The position numbers were made by a program, and so were the translations under genes. 32,115 nucleotides of DNA. Origin: Flavobacteriales bacterium UBA6165. GTDB lineage: Bacteria > Bacteroidota > Bacteroidia > Flavobacteriales_D > Crocinitomicaceae. Position 1 is the stretch's first letter. Each line of letters starts with the position of its first letter. The notes below the pieces were generated by a model that did no database searches, was not told the DNA's origin, and saw nothing but the letters and a program-made list of their open reading frames with translations. Where the stretch lies: assembly GCA_002422285.1 (NCBI GenBank), contig DIUF01000031.1:573-32687 (forward strand), given 5' to 3'. Shown piece by piece: positions 7,377 through 15,923 of this stretch.

Positions 7377-8786
7377 TTATCTCAAAAGGTTATACAAATC
7401 AGCAAGAACGGGTATTGATAGTGCTTCTGGAAAAAAATCAGTCAATTGAATGGCCAATTCTGGTTTGTCAATTACCAGTTCACGGAAAAAAATCATGGCA
7501 TCTGTTTGACGTCCAGCAAGCCAAGCGTATTTCACACGATGGAGCAGTGCAATATCGCTTAACTCGTAACTTTCTATATGTTCATGAAGTTCATCAAAAG
7601 CGTAGGCGATGTTGTCCATGGCGCGAAGTTCGGTTAAATCCACTAATATTTCATCAGAAAGTGGATTAATCGTGAGAGCCTTATAAAGCAATACGGCTGC
7701 CTCAACTGTGTTGCCGTTTTTAATATAGGCACCTGCTAGCACATGCAGGTAATCCGGATTCAATTCATCCAACTCGACAGCTTTAAGCAAATAAGGAATT
7801 GCCTCGTGGGTGCGGTGCATCAAATCTAAAGCGATTCCCATACCTAACCAAGGGTCTGGTAGATCAGGCTGTAATTCAATACTGCGTTTGTAATAATGCA
7901 TAGCCAACTCGTATTCTTCCATGTGCTCATAAGCTTCAGCAATATAATCTAAGGCCATGGCGTCTTCACCATCAATTTGAATACATCTTTCGAAGCATTC
8001 AATGGCTTTTTCGAATTTCTCAAGAACCAAGTAAATATTACCCATATTGAAATATGCAGATGCAAAATCTTCGCTAATAATGGTGCAATAATCGTATGCC
8101 CAGAGTGCTTTGTCGTAATTCTCTGCTTTGGAAAATGCATTACCCAAATTATACCATGTGGTAAAAGAATAGGGTCGAATATCAAGATAAGACGAGTAAC
8201 ATTGGATGGCGCTGGGCATATCGTTTGTTAAATCGTAACAATACGCCAATTCATGGACAGCAGGTTCGTTTTCAGGATTAAAAGCGATGGCTTTTTGCAA
8301 AATTTTTATAGCTTGCTCGAAGTTTCCCATATTCTGATATTCCGCTGATAAATCTAAGTAAATCTCATCTTTTTCCTCGGGTTCGGCAAGATCAATAGCC
8401 TTTTCAAAATACTTTATAGCGGTTTTTGAATCGCGCATTTGAGAATGAACAGAAGCTTTAGTCAGCACAAATTCTAAATCGTCGGAAAGCATTTTATCAA
8501 ACTGCATCAATAAGGCAAGTGCTTCATTGAGTCGACCTAAGTTAGCTAAAACCTGTGCTTTTCTGATTTTAAAATTGATGTTGTGCGGAAAAAAATTAAT
8601 CGCATGCGAAACACAATCCATGGCCTTTTTGAATTGATTACTCATCATAAAATGATCAATAAACGAATCCAATCGGTCAGAATCAAAAAAGTCCAAACGT
8701 CCCTTACTGATCATGTCCTCAAAACGACTTAATTCGTCTTGAAAACTTGAACTCAAAAAGTCGTCTTCATCTTCGTTTTCGAACAT
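7377..8786 (-). CDS. Tetratricopeptide-repeat protein
   Basis: The 469-residue protein starts with a very acidic segment (FENEDEDDF) and then carries roughly ten TPR units of about 34 residues. Clear ones are AIKYFEKAIDLAEP, QAIKILQKAIAFNPEN, YNLGNAFSKAENYDKALWAY, YFNMGNIYLVLEKFEKAIECFERCIQID, and AMHYYKRSIELQPDLPDPWLGMG. There is no signal peptide or membrane segment, so it should be a cytoplasmic scaffold for protein contacts. Its partner cannot be read from the sequence. It is the first gene of a four-gene minus-strand group with comA, the lipoprotein and the small membrane protein. A TTTG-n-TATCTTG element ends at 8806, and an AGGAG sits three bases before the ATG, which is unusual here because most genes in the window lack any such motif. 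Confidence 0.9.
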   Translation of the reverse strand: MFENEDEDDFLSSSFQDELSRFEDMISKGRLDFFDSDRLDSFIDHFMMSNQFKKAMDCVSHAINFFPHNINFKIRKAQVLANLGRLNEALALLMQFDKMLSDDLEFVLTKASVHSQMRDSKTAIKYFEKAIDLAEPEEKDEIYLDLSAEYQNMGNFEQAIKILQKAIAFNPENEPAVHELAYCYDLTNDMPSAIQCYSSYLDIRPYSFTTWYNLGNAFSKAENYDKALWAYDYCTIISEDFASAYFNMGNIYLVLEKFEKAIECFERCIQIDGEDAMALDYIAEAYEHMEEYELAMHYYKRSIELQPDLPDPWLGMGIALDLMHRTHEAIPYLLKAVELDELNPDYLHVLAGAYIKNGNTVEAAVLLYKALTINPLSDEILVDLTELRAMDNIAYAFDELHEHIESYELSDIALLHRVKYAWLAGRQTDAMIFFRELVIDKPELAIQLTDFFPEALSIPVLADLYNLLR

Positions 8787-8836
8787 AAGCTCCTAAATTT
8801 GTGTGCAAGATAAAACAAATCAAACACGATTATGTG

Positions 8837-8861
8837 CTGTTGAATTTTCAATTTTCAACAG
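8837..8861. other. Perfect 8-bp inverted repeat between typA and the TPR gene
   Basis: CTGTTGAA (8837-8844) and TTCAACAG (8854-8861) are exact inverted copies around a 9-base loop. It lies 57 bases past the typA stop and just upstream of the TPR gene's likely promoter. No T-run follows on the minus strand, so it is a weak candidate for a typA terminator. It may instead be an operator for the TPR group. Confidence 0.35.
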
Positions 8862-8917
8862 TTCTTTCAACACTATTTAAACTTTGCCTGAATATCAGGG
8901 TATTGAGAGTTTATAGT

Positions 8918-10714
8918 TTATTTACCAACTCTTTTTCTATCGTGCTCAGACAACAATATTTTTCTCAAGCGTATAGTTTTTGGTGTAACTTCAACGTATT
9001 CATCTCCTTGGATAAATTCCAAAGCTTCTTCCAAACTGAATCGGCGTGGTGGCGCCAATTTTACCTTATCATCAGCTCCTGAAGAGCGCATGTTTGACAT
9101 CTTTTTGGTTTTGGTTACGTTTACAACTAAGTCACCAGCGCGAGAGTTTTCACCGATTACCTGTCCCATGTACACATCTTGGTTGGGTTCAATAAAGAAT
9201 TTACCGCGCTCTTGTAAGTTGTTCAACGAATAGGGGATTGCCGAACCTTGTTCCATGGAAATCATTGAACCGTTCAAACGACCAGAAATTTCTCCTTTGT
9301 AAGGTTGGAATTCGATAAATCGGTGAGTCATGATGGCTTCACCAGCAGTTGCAGTTAATAAAAAGTTTCTTAAACCTATGATTCCACGTGACGGAACTAA
9401 GAACCTGATAATCATCCTGTTTCCTTTCGGCTCCATGTTGGTCATTTCACCTTTTCTTTTGGTAACTGCTTCAACAGCTGTACCAGAATATTCGTCAGGC
9501 AAATCGATTGTCAATTCTTCAATTGGCTCGCATTTAACACCGTCAATTTCTTTAATTACAACTTGAGGTTGTCCAACTTGTAGTTCGTAACCTTCGCGCC
9601 GCATGGTTTCAATCAATACGGATAAGTGCATTACCCCACGACCAAATACTTGCCATTTGTCGGCAGTAGCTCCTTTTTCAACACGCATGGCCAAGTTCTT
9701 TTCCAATTCTTTTTCCAAACGCTCTTGGATGTGACGTGAAGTCAAGAATTTTCCTTCTTTACCAAAAAATGGTGAGTCGTTGATGCTGAACAACATGCTC
9801 ATTGTTGGTTCATCAATTTCAATGGTTTGTAAAGGTTCTGGATTTTCAGCGTCGCAAACAGAATCGCCAATTTCAAAACCTTCGATACCCGTTAATGCAC
9901 AAATGTCACCAGCTTGAACCTCAGAAACTTTCTTACGCTCTATCCCATCAAAGATGTAAATCTCTTTCAAACGGTGTTTTTCTAGAGTACCATCACGTTT
10001 TGCCAACATAATTGGCATGTTTTCTTTGATAATACCACGGCTCAAACGACCGATTGCAATTCTTCCAACAAAGGATGAGAAATCCAAACTTGTAATCAAC
10101 AACTGTGTATTGCCTTCAGGAATGATCGGTGATGGGAAATATTCAATGATTTTATCTAACAAAGGTGTGATGCTATCTGTAGGATTCTTGTAATCTTCTG
10201 ACATCCAGCCCATTTTAGCTGAACCATAAATGGTTTCGAACTCCAATTGTTCTTCGTTGGCATCCAATTCAAACATCAAATCGAAAACTTTTTCGTGTAC
10301 TTCTTCTGGTGTACAGTTTTCTTTATCCACTTTATTGATTATCACCAAGGGTCTGATGCCCAATTGTAAAGCTTTTTGCAAAACAAAACGTGTTTGCGGC
10401 ATTGGACCTTCAAAGGCATCGACTAAAAGACAAACGCCATCAGCCATGTTTAATACACGTTCTACTTCACCACCGAAATCGGCGTGACCCGGTGTATCGA
10501 TGATGTTGATTTTAGTGTCTCGATATTTTACAGATACGTTCTTAGAAACAATCGTGATACCACGTTCGCGTTCCAAATCGTTGTTGTCCATTATCAGGTC
10601 TCCGCCACTCTCTTTGGAGGAAAATGAACTTTCTCCTGCCTCAATCATTCTGTCAACTAAGGTTGTTTTACCGTGGTCAACGTGTGCGATAATCGCAATG
10701 TTTCTGATTTCCAT
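8918..10714 (-). CDS. typA: Translational GTPase TypA/BipA
   Basis: TypA is a ribosome-associated GTPase related to EF-G that supports ribosome assembly and growth under stress and cold. The 598-residue protein has the G motifs in order: AHVDHGKT (10-17, P-loop), RERGITI (switch I), DTPGHADFGGEVERVL (G3), and NKVDKE (G4). Domain II follows, and then the family's C-terminal region, including VPSRGIIGLRNFLLTATAGEAIM and ENSRAGDLVVNVTKTKKMSNMR. Length is normal. It starts with ATG three bases after the deaD stop, so the helicase and GTPase should be co-transcribed. Both are ribosome and cold-growth factors, which fits a shared control region upstream of deaD. Confidence 0.97.
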   Translation of the reverse strand: MEIRNIAIIAHVDHGKTTLVDRMIEAGESSFSSKESGGDLIMDNNDLERERGITIVSKNVSVKYRDTKINIIDTPGHADFGGEVERVLNMADGVCLLVDAFEGPMPQTRFVLQKALQLGIRPLVIINKVDKENCTPEEVHEKVFDLMFELDANEEQLEFETIYGSAKMGWMSEDYKNPTDSITPLLDKIIEYFPSPIIPEGNTQLLITSLDFSSFVGRIAIGRLSRGIIKENMPIMLAKRDGTLEKHRLKEIYIFDGIERKKVSEVQAGDICALTGIEGFEIGDSVCDAENPEPLQTIEIDEPTMSMLFSINDSPFFGKEGKFLTSRHIQERLEKELEKNLAMRVEKGATADKWQVFGRGVMHLSVLIETMRREGYELQVGQPQVVIKEIDGVKCEPIEELTIDLPDEYSGTAVEAVTKRKGEMTNMEPKGNRMIIRFLVPSRGIIGLRNFLLTATAGEAIMTHRFIEFQPYKGEISGRLNGSMISMEQGSAIPYSLNNLQERGKFFIEPNQDVYMGQVIGENSRAGDLVVNVTKTKKMSNMRSSGADDKVKLAPPRRFSLEEALEFIQGDEYVEVTPKTIRLRKILLSEHDRKRVGK

Positions 10715-10717
10715 GAA

Positions 10718-12661
10718 TTATTTGCGTTTGCGTTTTGCGTTAAATTTATCTTCTGTTTTTCCTTCTTTTTTACGGAATCCACCACCAGCAGTAGGACTTC
10801 CTGAGCTTCCAGCGTCATCTCTACGGCCTCTGAATCCGCCTCTATCGCCACCAGCAGAACTTCCTGATCCACCTGAATCATCTCTACGACCTCTGAATCC
10901 TCCTCGGTCGCCACCACGGTCACCACCTCGATTGCCACCAAATCCACCGCCGCCACCAAATGCAGGTTTTCTATCTCCTCTAAATTTACCTCCGCGGTTA
11001 CCTCCAAATCCACCTCTGTCGCCTCTGTCGCTTTTTGGTGCTTTATCGGTCAACTCAATGCTCATTTTTTTACCTTCATATTCCATGTTGCTTTGATTTT
11101 GCAAAATGGCTTGTGAAAGTTCTGGCTTAGTTTCAAAAAACGCGAATTTGTCTTTGATATCAATTCGTCCAATATCGCTTGATGTTAAGCCTGTTTCGTC
11201 GCAAATAACGCGCAACAAGCCGCCTGGATTCAAACCATCTTGACGTCCTAATGAAACGAAATATCGTTGTGTGTTTTCATCGAAATCACCACGTCTTCTT
11301 GGTCCTCTATCATTTCCACCACCATCATTGGATGCAGCTTCGTTTAAGTTAGATGAACCTCGGTAATAGTCCATAAAGCGATTCAATTCAGCGCTCAAGA
11401 ACATCTTGATGATCATATCTTTGTCGTAAGCTTCAAGAATGCTCACAGAATCCGACATGTATTTCTCTAATTCTTTTTCATTTACTGGAGTTTCAACAAT
11501 TTTTTGAATCGTTGCATCCATCTGATTTTTCAAGATATCCTCTGGATTTGGAATTATACCTTCTTTAAATTCAACACGCATTTGCTTTTCAATAGAACGC
11601 ACTTTGTGTTTTTCTTTCGGGTTGATAATCACCAATGAATGACCTGTTTTTCCAGCACGAGCCGTACGACCACTTCTGTGTGTATAATTTTCAATATCGT
11701 CTGGCAAGTTGTAGTTGATTACGTGTGAAATGTCATCCACATCAATACCACGAGCAGCCACGTCAGTAGCTACTAGCAATTGCAAGCTGCGTTGACGGAA
11801 TAATTTCATTACTCGGTCACGTTGTGCTTGACTCAAATCGCCATGTAAAGCTTCTGCGTTGTAATTTTCTTTTGCCAATTTTTCAGCAACTTCCTGTGTT
11901 TCACGACGTGTTCTACAGAAAATCAAACCAAAAATTTCTGGATTGGTATCAATCAAACGCTTCAAAGCTTCGTAACGGTTCTTTTCTTTTGTTACATAAA
12001 AAGAGTGCGTTATATTGTCGTTACCTTGATTTTTGTGACCGATAGAAACTTCAAACGGACTGTCCATGAATTTTTTAGCAATCGAAGCCACTTCTTTGGG
12101 CATTGTTGCTGAAAACAACCATGTACTTTTTTCTTCCGGTGTTTTGCTCAAAATTTCATCGATGTCTTCTTTGAAGCCCATGTTCAACATTTCGTCGGCT
12201 TCATCCAAAACTACGATTTGTACATTGGACAAGCTCAATGCTTTGCGTTGAATCAAGTCCAACAAACGACCTGGTGTGGCCACAATAACAGAAGCACCGT
12301 CTTTGATTTGTTTCATCTGACGACGGATATCTGCACCACCATAAACAGCTACTACGCCTTGGGGATTCAAATACTTACCGTAGCCTTCTAAATCTTTGGT
12401 GATTTGCAAACACAATTCACGCGTTGGACAAAGGATTAATGCTTCAGGAAGACGTGCATTGCTGTTGATTCTTGTCAACATAGGCAAACCGAAAGCTGCG
12501 GTTTTACCTGTTCCTGTTTGTGCCAATCCAACGAAATCGCTCTTTTCCGACAACAAATGCGGAATGGCTTGTTCTTGAATAGGCGTTGGGATTGTAAAGT
12601 TTAAATCTTCTAAGGCTTTCAATACCTCTGGACTTAAACCAAGATCTTTAAATGTTACCAT
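10718..12661 (-). CDS. deaD: DEAD-box ATP-dependent RNA helicase with DbpA-type RNA-binding domain and RGG tail
   Basis: The 647-residue protein has the full helicase core: Q-motif around IPTPIQEQAI, QTGTGKT (48-54), DEAD (153-156), SATMP (184-188), and HRSGRTAR (328-335). Residues about 464-540 form a DbpA/CsdA-like RNA-binding domain (QRYFVSLGRQDGLNPGGLLR ... FAFFE). The last hundred residues are low-complexity and rich in RGG/GGFGG repeats with a KRKRK end. CsdA/DeaD enzymes unwind structured RNA in ribosome assembly and mRNA turnover, especially in the cold. The assignment to that subgroup rests on the RNA-binding domain; RhlE-like naming is possible. Start is ATG at 12661. typA follows after three bases. 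The probable promoter is about 280 bases upstream, leaving a long leader with repeats. Confidence 0.95.
   Translation of the reverse strand: MVTFKDLGLSPEVLKALEDLNFTIPTPIQEQAIPHLLSEKSDFVGLAQTGTGKTAAFGLPMLTRINSNARLPEALILCPTRELCLQITKDLEGYGKYLNPQGVVAVYGGADIRRQMKQIKDGASVIVATPGRLLDLIQRKALSLSNVQIVVLDEADEMLNMGFKEDIDEILSKTPEEKSTWLFSATMPKEVASIAKKFMDSPFEVSIGHKNQGNDNITHSFYVTKEKNRYEALKRLIDTNPEIFGLIFCRTRRETQEVAEKLAKENYNAEALHGDLSQAQRDRVMKLFRQRSLQLLVATDVAARGIDVDDISHVINYNLPDDIENYTHRSGRTARAGKTGHSLVIINPKEKHKVRSIEKQMRVEFKEGIIPNPEDILKNQMDATIQKIVETPVNEKELEKYMSDSVSILEAYDKDMIIKMFLSAELNRFMDYYRGSSNLNEAASNDGGGNDRGPRRRGDFDENTQRYFVSLGRQDGLNPGGLLRVICDETGLTSSDIGRIDIKDKFAFFETKPELSQAILQNQSNMEYEGKKMSIELTDKAPKSDRGDRGGFGGNRGGKFRGDRKPAFGGGGGFGGNRGGDRGGDRGGFRGRRDDSGGSGSSAGGDRGGFRGRRDDAGSSGSPTAGGGFRKKEGKTEDKFNAKRKRK
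10787..10912 (-). repeat. Two 63-bp coding repeats in the RGG tail of deaD
   Basis: Codons 584-604 and 605-625 are direct repeats, each starting DRGGFRGRRDD and continuing with a Ser/Gly/Ala linker. The second unit differs in the linker. At DNA level the tcatctctacg and cctctgaatcc segments recur 63 bases apart. Such repeats can change copy number by slippage or recombination. Confidence 0.75.
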
Positions 12662-12932
12662 TTTAAAATAGCTTTTGGCTATTGGCCTTTAGTATTTGGC
12701 GATATTATTTTGGCCAAAACACCAAATTCAATAGCAAAAGAGAATTTTTTTTGAGAAAAATCGTGGACGTGCAAAATTTCCGTGCAGAAAATTGCGCTTC
12801 GTTGATGCTTCAGCTTCTAAATTACTCTTAAAGTTTATAAATTCAATACTCCTCACCCTGAGGGGCATGATTCACGAAACTTCAGTAATTTAAAGGCCCT
12901 AGACATAAAAAATCACTCGAAGCAACACAAAT
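12662..12932 (-). promoter_or_regulatory. Long 5' leader of deaD-typA
   Basis: There is no open frame of note here. If transcription starts about 7 bases past the -7 element at 12946-12939, the deaD mRNA has a leader of roughly 270 nt, far longer than the 10-80 nt leaders inferred elsewhere in the window. In minus-strand order it holds a short GC-rich hairpin (CCTCA/TGAGG around GGG, 12851-12863), three GAAGC copies, a pair of imperfect tandem copies of AATTTTCTGCACG/AAATTTTGCACG (12768-12793), and four GCCAA motifs near the start codon. Regulation of an RNA helicase through such a leader, for example in the cold, is inference. Confidence 0.45.
12675..12714 (-). repeat. Four GCCAA motifs spaced 14, 14 and 7 nt
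   Basis: On the minus strand GCCAA occurs at 12714-12710, 12700-12696, 12686-12682 and 12679-12675. All steps are multiples of seven, and the last copy lies 13 bases before the deaD ATG. The first copy is inside a perfect 12-bp palindrome TTTTGGCCAAAA (12708-12719). The spacing suggests a multi-site binding element in the DNA or mRNA; chance is not excluded. Confidence 0.4.
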
Positions 12933-12938
12933 CGGGCG

Positions 12939-12946
12939 CAAAGGTA
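12939..12946 (-). promoter_or_regulatory. Candidate -7 element for deaD-typA
   Basis: TACCTTTG on the minus strand (12946-12939) matches TAnnTTTG exactly and is followed by CGCCC, much like the ABC-F promoter in this window. I see no clear TTG at -33. It is the best promoter match in the 406-bp gap upstream of deaD. Confidence 0.5.
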
Positions 12947-13067
12947 CTACATTATTATTGATAGTTGGTGAAAAAAGATTGTTATGCTTATGTTAAAAGC
13001 CTTGATTATGTGAGAATAGCAATAGGTTTCTTAAAGCAATATGTTCACTATTACTGAATTATGTTGC

Positions 13068-13643
13068 TTAATTGACTTTTTCAGGTTTTTCTCGGTTTTT
13101 CTCCATTTTTTTGAATCCGAAAACTAACAGTCCAGCACAAATCAACAAGCCGAAGACAGCTGGAATAATTATCGAAGCACCTGATTCGCCCGCATTTTGT
13201 ATGCTCCAAATTATTTTTCCGGTGGCCATTAAAACCACTACGACCAATCCCATAAACAAACTTCGGCGCCAAAAAGATAGACCCAAGGCAAACATGGATA
13301 ATGGCACTGTCAACAAAAGCAAAATTTTCTTGGCATCACAAGGGCCATAAAGCCAGTCTTTTTCGAATTGCAAAAATGTAATAACTTGTTCATTGACCTC
13401 TTTAGGTTTATTAAACCAAAACATACTGGTAAACAAAGCAAAAATAGTGATGGCTATACCAGACCAAGATTTTTTATAAGAGAAATAGCAAAACGGGATT
13501 ATGAAAAGTGGTCGGATATACCAACTCCATTGATTATGGTGCCGCTCAAATATCCAATTGAAGAACGATTCATTACTCATCATCAAAATGAAAACGATGC
13601 TCAATGCAAAGAATATTGTTGCTATAACTTTGTCTTTATTCAA
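13068..13643 (-). CDS. Conserved-looking multi-pass membrane protein, function unknown
   Basis: The 191-residue protein has about six hydrophobic segments: VIATIFFALSIVFILMM; the IRPLFIIPFCYF region; IAITIFALFTSMFWF; LLLLTVPLSMFALGL; FMGLVVVVLMATGKIIW; and SIIIPAVFGLLICAGLLVFG. It ends in a basic tail with several Lys/Glu. Polar loops contain ERHHNQWSWYIRP and FWFNKPKEVNEQV, which look constrained rather than random. I recognise no named family. The start is taken as TTG at 13643, because a stop lies directly upstream in frame and the next ATG (residue 22) would remove the first helix. No neighbour overlaps it. It is followed downstream by the deaD promoter region. Confidence 0.75.
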   Translation of the reverse strand: MNKDKVIATIFFALSIVFILMMSNESFFNWIFERHHNQWSWYIRPLFIIPFCYFSYKKSWSGIAITIFALFTSMFWFNKPKEVNEQVITFLQFEKDWLYGPCDAKKILLLLTVPLSMFALGLSFWRRSLFMGLVVVVLMATGKIIWSIQNAGESGASIIIPAVFGLLICAGLLVFGFKKMEKNREKPEKVN

Positions 13644-13740
13644 TTATTTTTGATTTGGATGTTTGTACTAAGTTTATCCGCTAAAAAGATGTCAATTATT
13701 TGAAATTTATTTCGTGAATGATAGTCAGCACGCAGAAATT

Positions 13741-14127
13741 TTACAAATCAATAATGCAATACTTGCTATTCATATGAATTGAACCACCAATAGATATGTT
13801 ATGTTTTTCTGAATAATAAGAAAGCCCTCTGCTTGGGACTGCCTCGAGTTTGGTTACTACTAGCTCAATACATTCTGAATAAAAATACCTCACAAAATTG
13901 TGATATACTTCGCTCGCATTAAGCGTTTTCGAGAATCCTATTGTATTGCAAATCCTTACTAAATCAATGGCTGTTTCTATGGATAAGGTATCATTAGATC
14001 GCGTGAATGAAGCGTAATGATTGACTTTCTTGTCAAATTCATTCAAATAAATGCAATGGATTTCACAGGTGTCATCACTCAAATCGGTTATGGGATAGAA
14101 TGACATTAAAAGTATTAAAGTAATCAT
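13741..14127 (-). CDS. Small secreted or periplasmic protein, function unknown
   Basis: The 128-residue protein begins with a short hydrophobic stretch (ITLILLMSFYPI) that could be a signal peptide, though it lacks basic residues. The rest is polar with several cysteines (CEIHC, ICNT, ECIE, YCI), which could pair as disulfides after export. I recognise no family. ATG at 14127 lies 32 bases after the dnaB stop, so it may share that transcript. The AT-rich sequence and lack of a conserved motif make it less secure than its neighbours. Confidence 0.5.
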   Translation of the reverse strand: MITLILLMSFYPITDLSDDTCEIHCIYLNEFDKKVNHYASFTRSNDTLSIETAIDLVRICNTIGFSKTLNASEVYHNFVRYFYSECIELVVTKLEAVPSRGLSYYSEKHNISIGGSIHMNSKYCIIDL

Positions 14128-14159
14128 AGGCGTTCTTTTTAGGAACTTAGCGGAATATT

Positions 14160-15725
14160 CTAAAACGGCACATCTTCGCTTTTATCGAAATTGTAATCAT
14201 CGTCATCGGTCATGGAATCCATTTTACTTTGAACAGTGATGGTGTTCGGCGAGTTTTCGAATTCGCGATTGGCGGAAATGCTTGAACCTTGCATGGCGTA
14301 TTCGCCCGGTTCAAAATCATCGAGGTTAGTGAATTTCACGAGGTGTTTCACGAATTTCAAATGCACTGTATCCAATGAACCATGTCTGTTTTTAGCGATA
14401 ATAATGTCGCCACGGTCTTGTGTTGGCATTCCGTCATCATCTTCGGTCAAACCATAGTATTCCGGACGATAGATAAACGTTACGATATCGGCATCTTGCT
14501 CAATAGCACCAGATTCACGAAGGTCGGATAGCAAAGGTTTTTTTGAACCACCGCGGGTTTCTACCGAACGACTCAACTGCGAAAGTGCGATAATGGGCAC
14601 TTCAATTTCTTTTGCAATTTCTTTAATAGAACGAGAAATAGTCGAGATTTCTTGTTCACGGTTGCCTTTTCCAGCATTTCCTGCAGTCATCAGCTGCAAG
14701 TAGTCGATGATCACCATTTTGATGTCGTGCTGACGTTTCAAGCGGCGACATTTGGCACGCAGGTCAAAAATTGAAAGGGCAGGAGTATCATCCAAATAAA
14801 GTGGAGCTTTGGTCAATTTCCCTATACGTTCATGCAATTGTCTGAATTCATGTTCGGCCAGATTCCCTTTTCTCAATTTCTCAGAGGAGATACCCGTTTC
14901 TGATGCAATCAATCGATTCACCAACTGTACACTAGACATTTCAAGCGAAAACACAGCCACACCTTGATTGTAGTCAACAGCCGTGTTGCGTGCCATCGAC
15001 AAGACGAATGCCGTTTTACCCATACCCGGTCGTGCGGCCAATACAATCATATCCGATTTTTGCCAGCCCGATGTGATGCGATCCAAATCTTTAAATCCAG
15101 TTGGCACACCACTAACCCCATCAGAATTTTTCGCGGCCTCCTCAATTTGCTGAATGGCTAATTTCAATACATCGTCAAGACGGTCGTAGTTCTTTTTGAT
15201 ATTTCCTTCTGCTACAGAGAATAAGTCGCTTTCTACTTTATTTAAAAGGTCGAAAACGTCAGTTGTTTCATCGTAGGCCATCTTCAAGGTCTCGGAGCAC
15301 AAACGAATGATTTCGCGTTGTATGTATTTCTGTGAAATAATACGCGCATGGAATTCAACCTGAGCAGAAGAAATAATTCTATTGGTAAGCGAGGAAATAT
15401 AGTATGCACCCCCAACCAATTCCAATTCTCCTTTTTTCTTCAGGTGATTGGTAACAGTTAGTATGTCAATGGGCTCAGATTGCGAAAACAATTCCTGAAT
15501 GGTGCGGTAAATTTTAATATGTGACTCTTTGTAAAAGCTATCAGGAGAAAGAATATCTAAAACATCGTTTACTGCATCTTTTTCCAAGAGCATGGCACCT
15601 AACACAGCTTCCTCTAAATCAATGGCTTGTGGGGGCAACTTGCCCAAGTCGTTTACCAAAGCATTCGCCGAGGTAATCTTTCTATTCACACGCTCATTTG
15701 GGGATTTAGGTTTTGGCTCTTCCAT
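14160..15725 (-). CDS. dnaB: Replicative DNA helicase DnaB
   Basis: DnaB is the hexameric helicase that unwinds DNA at the replication fork. The 521-residue protein has the N-terminal DnaB domain (PPQAIDLEEAVLGAMLLEKD from residue 31) and the RecA-like ATPase with PTGFKDLDRITSGW, Walker A ARPGMGKT (231-238), VFSLEMS, Walker B MVIIDYLQLM, SQLSRSVETR, SDLRESGAIEQDAD and IIAKNRHG. A variable acidic tail ends in DVPF. I place the start at ATG 15725. An upstream in-frame TTG at 15743 would put six extra codons across TACATTTG, a perfect -7 promoter element four bases before the ATG, so the longer form is unlikely and the mRNA is probably leaderless. Confidence 0.96.
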   Translation of the reverse strand: MEEPKPKSPNERVNRKITSANALVNDLGKLPPQAIDLEEAVLGAMLLEKDAVNDVLDILSPDSFYKESHIKIYRTIQELFSQSEPIDILTVTNHLKKKGELELVGGAYYISSLTNRIISSAQVEFHARIISQKYIQREIIRLCSETLKMAYDETTDVFDLLNKVESDLFSVAEGNIKKNYDRLDDVLKLAIQQIEEAAKNSDGVSGVPTGFKDLDRITSGWQKSDMIVLAARPGMGKTAFVLSMARNTAVDYNQGVAVFSLEMSSVQLVNRLIASETGISSEKLRKGNLAEHEFRQLHERIGKLTKAPLYLDDTPALSIFDLRAKCRRLKRQHDIKMVIIDYLQLMTAGNAGKGNREQEISTISRSIKEIAKEIEVPIIALSQLSRSVETRGGSKKPLLSDLRESGAIEQDADIVTFIYRPEYYGLTEDDDGMPTQDRGDIIIAKNRHGSLDTVHLKFVKHLVKFTNLDDFEPGEYAMQGSSISANREFENSPNTITVQSKMDSMTDDDDYNFDKSEDVPF

Positions 15726-15729
15726 ATTG

Positions 15730-15737
15730 CAAATGTA
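15730..15737 (-). promoter_or_regulatory. -7 element of the dnaB promoter
   Basis: TACATTTG on the minus strand (15737-15730) is an exact TAnnTTTG match ending four bases before the dnaB ATG, so transcription should begin at or next to the start codon. A -33 TTG at the usual distance is not clear. Confidence 0.5.
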
Positions 15738-15923
15738 GCTCAATTTTGGGCTACATTTTCATCAATGTTTATCTTTTTGGAGATGATTTTTTAACGTGAT
15801 ACATGTTTCTGCAAAGCTTGAGAAAAAGAAGGGTTATCAACGAGTTGTTAACATTAAAGATTCTAATATCCTTCAATTATGATCCAATTTAGCCCTTTTT
15901 CGATGTCTAGAATTGATATTCGG

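Noticed and set aside
7949..8231. Opposing small frames inside the TPR gene
   Set aside because: Shadows of a well-supported TPR coding frame.
10500..11096. Plus-strand open frame rich in Pro/Leu, and a Val/Glu-rich minus-strand frame at 10657-11013
   Set aside because: Both are other-frame readings of the repetitive RGG tail of deaD and the start of typA; their composition is explained by the repeats.
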